Of a DNA stretch of 43,512 bases, positions 17,206 to 24,123 are shown piece by piece. The notes beneath the pieces were generated by a model, which was not told the DNA's origin, ran no database searches, and saw only the letters and a program-made list of their open reading frames with translations. The DNA comes from JBFMEX01 sp040752215 (GTDB lineage Bacteria; Pseudomonadota; Alphaproteobacteria; Rhizobiales; Hyphomicrobiaceae): NCBI GenBank assembly GCA_040752215.1, contig JBFMEX010000054.1, positions 1 through 43,512 of the forward strand. Direction: 5' to 3'. How positions within the stretch are numbered: position 1 is the stretch's first letter; the number at the start of each line of letters is the position of its first letter. The position numbers and the translations under genes are program-made.

Positions 17206-18501
17206 TCACTCCTCCGCCTCCAGCTCCTCGCCGGACACGTAGGCCTCGCCCGGCCGCTCCTTGCCGAGCTGATGGCGGATCTTGCGCAGGTCGGCAGCCT
17301 CGGGCTGGAACGGGTAGCTCGCAATGTTGGACGGCGGACTGTCGCCAAAGGGCCGGTCGCAGGCGGAGACGTCCTCGCGGAACTTGCCCGGGCAACCGGA
17401 GGTGCGAAACGCGATGCCGGCATCGATGATCCCGTCGAGCTCGGGCGCGCCGACGCCGAAGTCGATCACCCGCCCCTCGCCGTCGAACGTCATCGCCTCG
17501 ACGCGCCGTCCGCCGTAGTCGATCAGGTAGCGCGCGAGCTGCACCCGGCGCCACTGGTCGCGCGGCGTTGCCGGCAGGTGATCCATCAGCGAGCCCCGCT
17601 CGGGGAAGAAGCAGAACATGTGGCTGTGGCCGCCCATGTCCTTGAGCCGCTGCACCAGACTCAGGACATCGTGCTCGGTCTCGCCCATGCCGACGATGAT
17701 ATGCGCACCGAACCGCTCCGGCCCGAACACGTCGCGGGCGTCCTCCAGGATCTCCCAATACTTGGCCCACGAATGCGGGCTCGCGACCCCCTTGCCGCGC
17801 GTGCGCTCGAAGATCTCCGGTGTTGCCGCGTCGAGCGCGACGGTGAAGATCTCGGCGCCGAGATCCCTGAGGCGGGCGACGTCGGCCCGCTCCATCGTCG
17901 TCGGGTTGGAGAGGATCGATACCGGCACGGTTGCAGGATCGATGCGGCTGGTCCACGCCTCGAGTACGGAGACCGTATCGGCATCGGAGCGCGGGTGCGT
18001 GATCATCGAGATGCACATGCGGTGGAACGGGGTCGCCTCGCCGTCGCGCGCGACGATGTCGACGACCTGCTCCATTGGGACGGCGGGCCAGTCGACGCGG
18101 ATGAAGTTGCGGTCGGCGTAGTCGCGGTCCGCCTCGCGATGGCGGGCCAGCCCGCAATAGGCGCAGTTGGCGCGGCAGCCCTCGGGATAGGTGAGCAGCA
18201 GGTTGAGGCAGCGCGTGCAGCCGCAGCGATGCATCTTGCCCGGCATCACACCCAAGGTGATCGCCGCCGCGGTCGACATCTGCACGTACTCGGGCGAGCG
18301 CATGTACGGAGCGAGCCGGTTGTTGTTCGGCAGATAGACGCCCTCGGGCGGAACATTCGCCGCCTTGACGCGACCTCCGTTGCGCGCGGCGGCGGGGGTC
18401 TCGCCCGGCACGCGCGGTGCCATTGCATTGGCGGCGTTGAAGTCCCGCCCGTCGGCACCTTTCGCCGAGGGCAATGCCGTCTCCCGATTGATGCAGCTCA
18501 T
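17206..18501 (-). CDS. Radical SAM protein, LipS-type lipoyl synthase component
   Basis: A 431-residue biotin-synthase-related radical SAM protein. The SAM cluster motif is CRANCAYC (Cys109, Cys113, Cys116). Just before it is RCGCTRC (Cys93, Cys95, Cys98), and near the end TSGCPGKFRED and SACDRPFG, which could hold an auxiliary cluster. Two such proteins with LipT replace LipA in sulfur oxidisers with sHdr and in some archaea, inserting the two sulfurs into octanoyl-protein. Which of LipS1 or LipS2 this is could not be decided by eye, so no symbol is given. The ATG at 18501 has GAGGAGAGG upstream. It begins 16 bases after the LipT stop. Confidence 0.75.
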   Translation of the reverse strand: MSCINRETALPSAKGADGRDFNAANAMAPRVPGETPAAARNGGRVKAANVPPEGVYLPNNNRLAPYMRSPEYVQMSTAAAITLGVMPGKMHRCGCTRCLNLLLTYPEGCRANCAYCGLARHREADRDYADRNFIRVDWPAVPMEQVVDIVARDGEATPFHRMCISMITHPRSDADTVSVLEAWTSRIDPATVPVSILSNPTTMERADVARLRDLGAEIFTVALDAATPEIFERTRGKGVASPHSWAKYWEILEDARDVFGPERFGAHIIVGMGETEHDVLSLVQRLKDMGGHSHMFCFFPERGSLMDHLPATPRDQWRRVQLARYLIDYGGRRVEAMTFDGEGRVIDFGVGAPELDGIIDAGIAFRTSGCPGKFREDVSACDRPFGDSPPSNIASYPFQPEAADLRKIRHQLGKERPGEAYVSGEELEAEE

Positions 18502-18517
18502 CTCGGGCCTCTCCTCG

Positions 18518-19594
18518 TCATGCCGCCCAATATTCCTCGAACGCGATCCAGCAGCGGCGCAGCTCGGCCGCTGTCGGCTCGGCACGGCGCGCATAGATCG
18601 CCATCAGCTCGCGTCGGCGTGCCAGCGCCCGGCTCAAGGATGGCGCGAAGAGATCGTGGACCTCCTCGGCATAGTCCTCGGCTGCCGCCGCGTCACCCGC
18701 GGCGATATGGGCCGCGGCCTCGCCCGCGAGCCGGCCCGAGACGACCGCCGAGGCGATGCCCGCCCCGGTGACGGGATTGGTCAGTCCCGCCGCGTCGCCG
18801 GCGAGCAACACGGCTGCCCCGCCGAATCGTGTCGCTGCCTGCAACAGCCCGCCGACCGGAATGGCACCGCCGGTGATTGCCAGCACGGATTCACCGACGC
18901 GCCCCTGGGCGATGAGCTGGCGGTGCAGATCCTCGAGCAGTGACTTGAAACGATGCCGCCACTCCCCATCGCCGCCGAGGCCGAGATTGGCCACCTCCCG
19001 CTTCGGGAACAGCCACGCGTAGCCGCCCGGCAGCCGTCGTGTGAGGAAAATGTCGGTCTCCGCGAAGGGTTGCAGCAACGGCACGGTGATCTGCCGCGTC
19101 TCCGCCAGCTCCCGGTTGACGATGCCGACCGCCGCGCCGACCGCCGAGCGCGGCCCGTCGGCCCCGACGATCACCCGCGGCGCGAAAGCACGCCCGTCCG
19201 AGAGTCGAGCCACGCCTTCACCATCGAGGCTGCGCAACGAGACGGCGAACGCACACGCCGCTCCCGCCGCCTCGGCCCGGCGCACCAGATCGGCATCGAA
19301 GCTGGCGCGGTCGATCATGGCGCCGGGGAACTGGCCGCGCGTATGCGGCGGTTCGCTCTCGACGAACGTCGTCATGTCGCGAACCGGCTGGCGGAGCGCT
19401 CGCGTGAGTCCGTCGATCTCCTGCCCGATCATGGTCGGCACCAGCTCGGCGCATTGCACCGGCCGGCCTGCCTCCTGCTTCCGGTCGATCGCGAGGACAC
19501 TTGCACCGCGCCGCGCCGCCTCCACGGCGGCACTCGCGCCCGCCGGGCCGAGACCGACGACGAGCACGTCGATGTCGACGCCCGTCTCACTCAT
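18518..19594 (-). CDS. lipT: FAD-dependent oxidoreductase, LipT-like
   Basis: A 358-residue flavoprotein of the geranylgeranyl-reductase/PHBH-like family. The N-terminal dinucleotide fold is DVLVVGLGPAGASAA followed by the acidic LAIDRK strand end. VGADGPRSAVG and LAGDAAGLTNPVTGAGI are the DG and GD motifs of this family. In sHdr-associated lipoate assembly, LipT is proposed to feed electrons from NAD(P)H to the radical SAM pair; its position between two such genes is the main reason for the name. Its ATG overlaps the stop of the upstream radical SAM gene by 4 bp, suggesting translational coupling. Another prenyl reductase function is the alternative. Confidence 0.72.
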   Translation of the reverse strand: MSETGVDIDVLVVGLGPAGASAAVEAARRGASVLAIDRKQEAGRPVQCAELVPTMIGQEIDGLTRALRQPVRDMTTFVESEPPHTRGQFPGAMIDRASFDADLVRRAEAAGAACAFAVSLRSLDGEGVARLSDGRAFAPRVIVGADGPRSAVGAAVGIVNRELAETRQITVPLLQPFAETDIFLTRRLPGGYAWLFPKREVANLGLGGDGEWRHRFKSLLEDLHRQLIAQGRVGESVLAITGGAIPVGGLLQAATRFGGAAVLLAGDAAGLTNPVTGAGIASAVVSGRLAGEAAAHIAAGDAAAAEDYAEEVHDLFAPSLSRALARRRELMAIYARRAEPTAAELRRCWIAFEEYWAA

Positions 19595-20628
19595 GCCGCA
19601 CACGTCGCCCCGATGCGCCCCGAGGCGCTCTGCCCGGCCTTGATCGCGCAGCACGCGTGCGCCTGCTCGTAGCGTCGGCCGATCGCTTCCGCCACCGCCA
19701 CTGCGCCGTCGGCCGGATAGGCGATGCCGTCGAGCCCGGCCATGACGGCGTAGGCGTCGGTGACACGCTTGTGCATGCCGGCGGGACGCGCGCAACCGAG
19801 ATTCACGGACTTGTCCGGCAATCGGCGCCGCGCCTCGAGGAAGATGCGGCCCGCGATCTCCGGCGCCGGTGTCGCGAAGGTGCCGGGCGCGGCATAGAAC
19901 GGCATGATCACCACCAGCACCAGCGAGTGGATCGGATGTCGGGCGCAGATGTCGAGCGCATTGGCCTCGCCGAGCAGGCGCCCATAGTGCAGCCCGATGA
20001 CGATGTGCGGCACGACCTCCATCCGCGTCGCGGTCAGCGCCGCCAGCGACGCTTCGAAGTCCGCGACCGGCCGGTCGAGATGATAAACGTCGCGGATCGT
20101 CTCCACGGCGCCGATGATGTCGATCATCGCCGTGTCGACGCCGGCGGACGCCATCGCCTGCGCCCGCGGCGCGTCGATCAGCGCCGAGTGGATGGCGATC
20201 CTGAGGTGGGGGAAGTCGCGCTTCAGCCGCTCGATGACGGGATAGTAGCGCTCGTACTTGATCTCGTTGCGCCGGTTCGAGCCGCCGGACAGCAGGAAGC
20301 CTTGCAGGTCCTGCAACAGCACCAGGTCGCGCACCTTCTGCTCGAGCATCTCCGGGCTTGTCGCCGGAATCATCGGCTCGAGGATCTTGGCCCGGCAATG
20401 GTCGCAGTCGAGCGCGCACGCGCCCGCCGTCACCGAGAATGCCGGGAACGCGTTCTTGGCGCAGCCGGAAAGCTCGCTCGTCTCGTACTCGCGAAAGGTC
20501 GGCGTCGAGAACCGGATCGGGCCGAGCGGGCGGACGCGCGAGGCGGCCTCCATCTCGGTGACCAGCGCGGCATCGAGCGCCGCGTCCTCCAGCGCCTCGA
20601 TCGCCGTCATCCTCGCGAGCCAGGTCAT
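19591..20628 (-). CDS. Second radical SAM protein, LipS-type lipoyl synthase component
   Basis: A protein of about 345 residues with the radical SAM motif CALDCDHC (Cys71, Cys75, Cys78 from the ATG at 20628). It belongs to the uncharacterised biotin-synthase-homologue group by look, with LSGGSNRRNE and RPAGMHKR as likely SAM- and substrate-binding parts; further cysteines near 56 and at the C-terminus (ACCAIKAG) could ligate a second cluster. It is proposed to work with the other radical SAM protein as a two-part lipoyl synthase. GTG at 20640 and ATG at 20610 are alternative starts. It is the first gene of the lip group; about 200 bp separate it from the upstream iron-sulfur protein gene. Confidence 0.74.
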   Translation of the reverse strand: MTWLARMTAIEALEDAALDAALVTEMEAASRVRPLGPIRFSTPTFREYETSELSGCAKNAFPAFSVTAGACALDCDHCRAKILEPMIPATSPEMLEQKVRDLVLLQDLQGFLLSGGSNRRNEIKYERYYPVIERLKRDFPHLRIAIHSALIDAPRAQAMASAGVDTAMIDIIGAVETIRDVYHLDRPVADFEASLAALTATRMEVVPHIVIGLHYGRLLGEANALDICARHPIHSLVLVVIMPFYAAPGTFATPAPEIAGRIFLEARRRLPDKSVNLGCARPAGMHKRVTDAYAVMAGLDGIAYPADGAVAVAEAIGRRYEQAHACCAIKAGQSASGRIGATCAA

Positions 20629-20832
20629 GTGCCGTCCCACCGCCGAATCATGGGGAAGCCGTCGGTCGGGTCAGCGCGGCCAAATCGGTCATCGGCGACA
20701 AGGCGATCGTCGCGCGCGTAACCCGAGCGTTCACGCACGAGCGTTGGGCTACGCACGAAAGCCATGTCGAGACCATCGAGGCGCGTCTCGCCCGCGCCAA
20801 CCCAGCCGACGTCGCCCGACCAGCGCCCCACG

Positions 20833-22137
20833 TCAGGCCGCCCGCTTCGGCACGAGATTGTCGGCGAGGATCTCGACGATGCTCAACAGCTCCTTGTCCC
20901 AGCCGAGCGCCGCCTTGCTCTCGTCCATGGTCAGCCGGCAATTGGCACATGCCGAGACCAGCGCCGGCGCGCCGGTCGCCTCCACCTGCGCCATCTTGAT
21001 CCGGAACACCTCGTGGCGCACGTCGGCGGCCCGCGCCATTGCCTGCACGCCGCCGCCGCCGCCACAGCACCAGTTGTAGTTGCCGGTCGGCGTCATCTCG
21101 CGGAAGTCGGTCGCGAAGCCGTCGAGCAGGTAGCGCGCATCCGCCGTCGCGCCGCCGCGCCGCGAGATCTGGCACGGGTCGTGATAGGTGACGGCGCTCT
21201 TGGCGTACGGCGCGAAGGCGAGCCGTCCCTGCCGCTTCAGCGCGGCCAGATACTCGGTGATGTGGACGACCTCGAATGGTAGCGGCCGGCCGAGAATGTT
21301 GGCGCCCGACCAGCGCATGACGCCGTAGGCGTGCCCGCATTCGGGAATGACGACGGTTCGCACGCCGATGCTTTCCGCCGCCTCGACGATCCGGTTTACA
21401 GCGATTTTCGCGACGTCGCCCTTGCCCGACAACACGCCGAAATTCGTCGACTCGTAGCCCTTGCTCGACAGCGTCCAGTCGACACCGGCGTAGTTGAGCA
21501 GCTTGGCCATGGCGACGACCGAGTCCGGGTACTTCATCAACTCGATCGACGAGATGGTGAGCAGCACCTCTGCCTTCGGCTTGTCGAGCGGGATCTCGGT
21601 CTCGTGCTCGTCGGCCAGCCACTCGCAGCGGTCCTCGAGCACTTGTGCCGTGACGCCGAGCGGGCTGCCCTTGTCGCGCGCGTTGTCGGCCGCCTGCAAC
21701 AGGTCGGGCGGGCCGAGGCCGGCGGCGACGAACGCCTGCCGCGTCGCCGCGACCACGCTCGCGACATCGATCGCCATCGGGCAGACGACGGTGCAGCGCG
21801 CGCACATCGTGCAGGTGTCGAAGATCAGCGGCTCGAAGTCGCGCAAATCCTGCTCGGTCAACTCCGGCGCGAGCCCCAACGCCTTTCTCAGGCCGGCGAA
21901 CGGCGCCTTGGTGCGCCGCCAGACCCGCGTCATCGGCTGCAACTTCAGCGCCGGCGTGTGACGCGGATCCTGTGTCGCCTCGTGGAAGTGGCAGGCCTGC
22001 GCGCATTGCCCGCAATGGACACAGGCGTCGAGATAGGAGCCGAGGTGGCTGCCGATCAGCGCCTCCATCTTGGCGACAGCTGCGGCGACGTCGACGGGCC
22101 GGTTGTCGGGCGCGATGCTGCCTGGCATGTCGGTCAT
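20833..22137 (-). CDS. HdrD/DsrK-like iron-sulfur protein with CCG domain
   Basis: A 434-residue cytoplasmic-side electron-transfer protein. It has two 4Fe-4S motifs, CVHCGQCAQACH (Cys39, 42, 45, 49) and CTMCARCTVVCP (Cys109, 112, 115, 119), then a C-terminal cysteine-rich half. One complete CCG-type site is seen: YHDPC, then NWCCGGGGG, then SACANC. The first CCG repeat looks degenerate. This layout is that of HdrD, DsrK and related subunits that couple disulfide or thiol chemistry to membrane cytochromes. The start overlaps the stop of a NarI-like gene by 4 bp, so the partner is probably that membrane subunit. Confidence 0.82.
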   Translation of the reverse strand: MTDMPGSIAPDNRPVDVAAAVAKMEALIGSHLGSYLDACVHCGQCAQACHFHEATQDPRHTPALKLQPMTRVWRRTKAPFAGLRKALGLAPELTEQDLRDFEPLIFDTCTMCARCTVVCPMAIDVASVVAATRQAFVAAGLGPPDLLQAADNARDKGSPLGVTAQVLEDRCEWLADEHETEIPLDKPKAEVLLTISSIELMKYPDSVVAMAKLLNYAGVDWTLSSKGYESTNFGVLSGKGDVAKIAVNRIVEAAESIGVRTVVIPECGHAYGVMRWSGANILGRPLPFEVVHITEYLAALKRQGRLAFAPYAKSAVTYHDPCQISRRGGATADARYLLDGFATDFREMTPTGNYNWCCGGGGGVQAMARAADVRHEVFRIKMAQVEATGAPALVSACANCRLTMDESKAALGWDKELLSIVEILADNLVPKRAA

Positions 22138-22787
22138 GGCGTGAACCCTCTCCGGCCGTAGGTCGCGCCGGTGTAGCTGCGCGAGATGGCGAATGTGAAC
22201 GCGTGCATCAGCCGGCTGAACGGGAAGTAGATCAGCAACGCCTCGACCGAGAGCATGTGCAGCGCGCGCAAGCCGGCGTGCGCCTCCTGCAGCGCCAGGC
22301 ACCCGGTCAGCATGGCGATGAACGTGAGCCATACGCCGATGTGGTCGTCGATGTCGCTCAGCGCCCGCTTCACGGGGTCCGTCATGCGGTGGATGTAGAG
22401 CAGGATCAGCCCGGCGAAGGCGGCCTCGGCAGCGATGATGAAGCCCCAGCGCGGCAGCTCCGGCCACCACGGCATCTCGACGCCGATCAGCCGCTTCTCG
22501 ATGAAGGCGACGTGCGGCGCCGCGAACAGCACCAGCACGAAGAGGCCGATGTGGAACAAGTAGCCGGTCATAAAGTGATAGAGCGTGCGGCCGAGATTGC
22601 CGCCGTGCGGCACCGAGTGCAGCAGCAGCGCCTCGAGCGCACCAGCGATGCCCGATCTGCGAGCGACGCTCAAGTCCTTCGGCTTGCCGACCATCAGCAG
22701 CGCCACGATCCGCCAGCCGACACCCAGCAGGAGCACGGTGAGGGCGAGCCACCACAACGGCCCTTCGATCAGCTCCACGAGGCTCAT
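22134..22787 (-). CDS. NarI/DsrM-like cytochrome b membrane subunit
   Basis: A 217-residue membrane protein with five predicted helices. Histidines at helix positions (YHFMTGYLFHIGLF and LHMLSVEALLIYFPFSRLMHAF) fit the di-haem pattern of NarI, HdrE and DsrM. Such subunits exchange electrons with membrane quinones and pass them to the iron-sulfur partner. It overlaps both neighbouring genes by 4 bp (ATGA), strong evidence for one operon and near-equal translation. A nitrate reductase is not indicated, since no NarGHJ is present. Confidence 0.83.
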   Translation of the reverse strand: MSLVELIEGPLWWLALTVLLLGVGWRIVALLMVGKPKDLSVARRSGIAGALEALLLHSVPHGGNLGRTLYHFMTGYLFHIGLFVLVLFAAPHVAFIEKRLIGVEMPWWPELPRWGFIIAAEAAFAGLILLYIHRMTDPVKRALSDIDDHIGVWLTFIAMLTGCLALQEAHAGLRALHMLSVEALLIYFPFSRLMHAFTFAISRSYTGATYGRRGFTP

Positions 22788-24022
22788 GATCCGGCTCCTC
22801 TCAATGCGGCATCGCCGACCGCAGCGGCGCGCACCTCCGCCATCCGCGCGTCGGTGGTCGCCTGACGCTTGTGCTCCTCGTACCAGAGGTCGTGGTGATC
22901 CTTGGCCCAGTTCTCGTCGACGGTGCCGCGTGCCATGCCCTCGAGCGCACCTTCCATGCCGATCGTGCCGAGATAGGCGTGGCCCAAGCCGACGCCGATG
23001 AAGAGGACGGCGGAGATCGCGTGGGCGAGATTGGCGAGCTGGGCGAGCGCACGGTCTGCGAGCGCATCCGGGAACAGCAGCACGACGCCGCTCGCCGACA
23101 GCACGATGCCGAGCGCGACCGACAGCCAGAACCAGGTCTTCTCGCCGAAATTGTACTTATGCGAGCTGGCGTGACCGCCGAAGAGGCCGCCACCCTTCAC
23201 CAGCCACTTGAGGTCGACGAGGCCATAGCCGTTGCCACGCAGGAAGAGGACGAACAGTGCCAGGATCGCCGGAATGAAGATTGGCCCGAACAGGTTGTGC
23301 CCCTGCAACGACGCGCTGGCGACGAGCGCAAACGCCTCCTTGCCGATCACCGGCATCAGCACCGACTTGCCGAACAGCAGTATGAGGCCGGAGACGCCGA
23401 GCAGGACGAACAGCGCCGCCACCATCCAGTGCGCGATCCGCTGGCCGAGCGTGAAGCGCGGGATCACCCGTCCCGAGCGCCCGCCGGAGATCCGGATCCG
23501 GCCGCGCACCAGGAAGTACACGGCCAGCAGCCCGAGGATGCCGAGCAGAATCTGGCCGCCGTAGCGGGCGACGATCTCGTTGCGCCGCACCCGCCAGTCC
23601 TCGCCCTCGCTCTGGATCAGGATGCCGGCCTCGCGGCTCGGAAACACCACGTTGCCACCCTGCCCCTCGCGCACGCCGCGCCACAGGTCGGTGGTTGAAT
23701 CGTGGCCGAGTTTCTTGGCCGCAGGCGCAAAGCCGACCGGTCCCTCGACAGACATCCCCGGCGGTCGGACGCTGCCGCCCGCGGTCGTCTGGTCCGGCAG
23801 GTTGACGGCGCCCGCGGGCGGTCGGACGGAGCCGCCCGGCTGGCTGATGACGGGCGGCGGAGCGCTGGCTCCGGGCGGGGGGGCCTGGGTCTGCGCGACC
23901 GCGGTCCATGCTCCCGAAAGACTGGCCACAGCGAGCGCGAGCCCACCGAGGACAATTCCGAGCAGTCTCTCTTTCATTCGCGGCGATCGAACGCGCGACG
24001 CCTCCATCGGGCTCACGGTCAC
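22784..24022 (-). CDS. Formate-dehydrogenase gamma-like cytochrome b (FdnI family), no dehydrogenase partner
   Basis: A membrane cytochrome b of about 412 residues. A signal-like hydrophobic segment near residues 20-45 is followed by a proline-rich spacer with twice-repeated GGSVRPP, then the FdnI-type core: DWRVRRNEIVARYGG, a helix ending FLVRGRIRI, RFTLGQRIAHWMVAALF, SLQGHNLFGP and FNFGEKTWFW-like KYNFGEKTWFW. Histidines in these helices fit b-haem binding. No formate dehydrogenase catalytic or iron-sulfur subunit is nearby. The GTG at 24022 has GGAGG five bases upstream; ATG at 24007 is an alternative. It is the first gene of the three-gene membrane complex operon. Confidence 0.82.
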   Translation of the reverse strand: MTVSPMEASRVRSPRMKERLLGIVLGGLALAVASLSGAWTAVAQTQAPPPGASAPPPVISQPGGSVRPPAGAVNLPDQTTAGGSVRPPGMSVEGPVGFAPAAKKLGHDSTTDLWRGVREGQGGNVVFPSREAGILIQSEGEDWRVRRNEIVARYGGQILLGILGLLAVYFLVRGRIRISGGRSGRVIPRFTLGQRIAHWMVAALFVLLGVSGLILLFGKSVLMPVIGKEAFALVASASLQGHNLFGPIFIPAILALFVLFLRGNGYGLVDLKWLVKGGGLFGGHASSHKYNFGEKTWFWLSVALGIVLSASGVVLLFPDALADRALAQLANLAHAISAVLFIGVGLGHAYLGTIGMEGALEGMARGTVDENWAKDHHDLWYEEHKRQATTDARMAEVRAAAVGDAALRGAGS

Positions 24023-24123
24023 GTAGGCTCCTCCCTCCGCGTATCGCTTCTTCTTTTGGGCATGGTAATAGAACAGTTGTCCTCGCGCTACGGATTGATG
24101 CGGGTCAACTTTCCTCGCCAGCG

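Noticed and set aside
22134..22787. Respiratory nitrate reductase gamma subunit
   Set aside because: NarG, NarH and NarJ are absent and the overlapping partner is HdrD/DsrK-like.
22784..24022. Formate dehydrogenase operon
   Set aside because: Only the gamma-type cytochrome b is present; no molybdenum catalytic subunit, iron-sulfur beta subunit or FdhE/FdhD was found.
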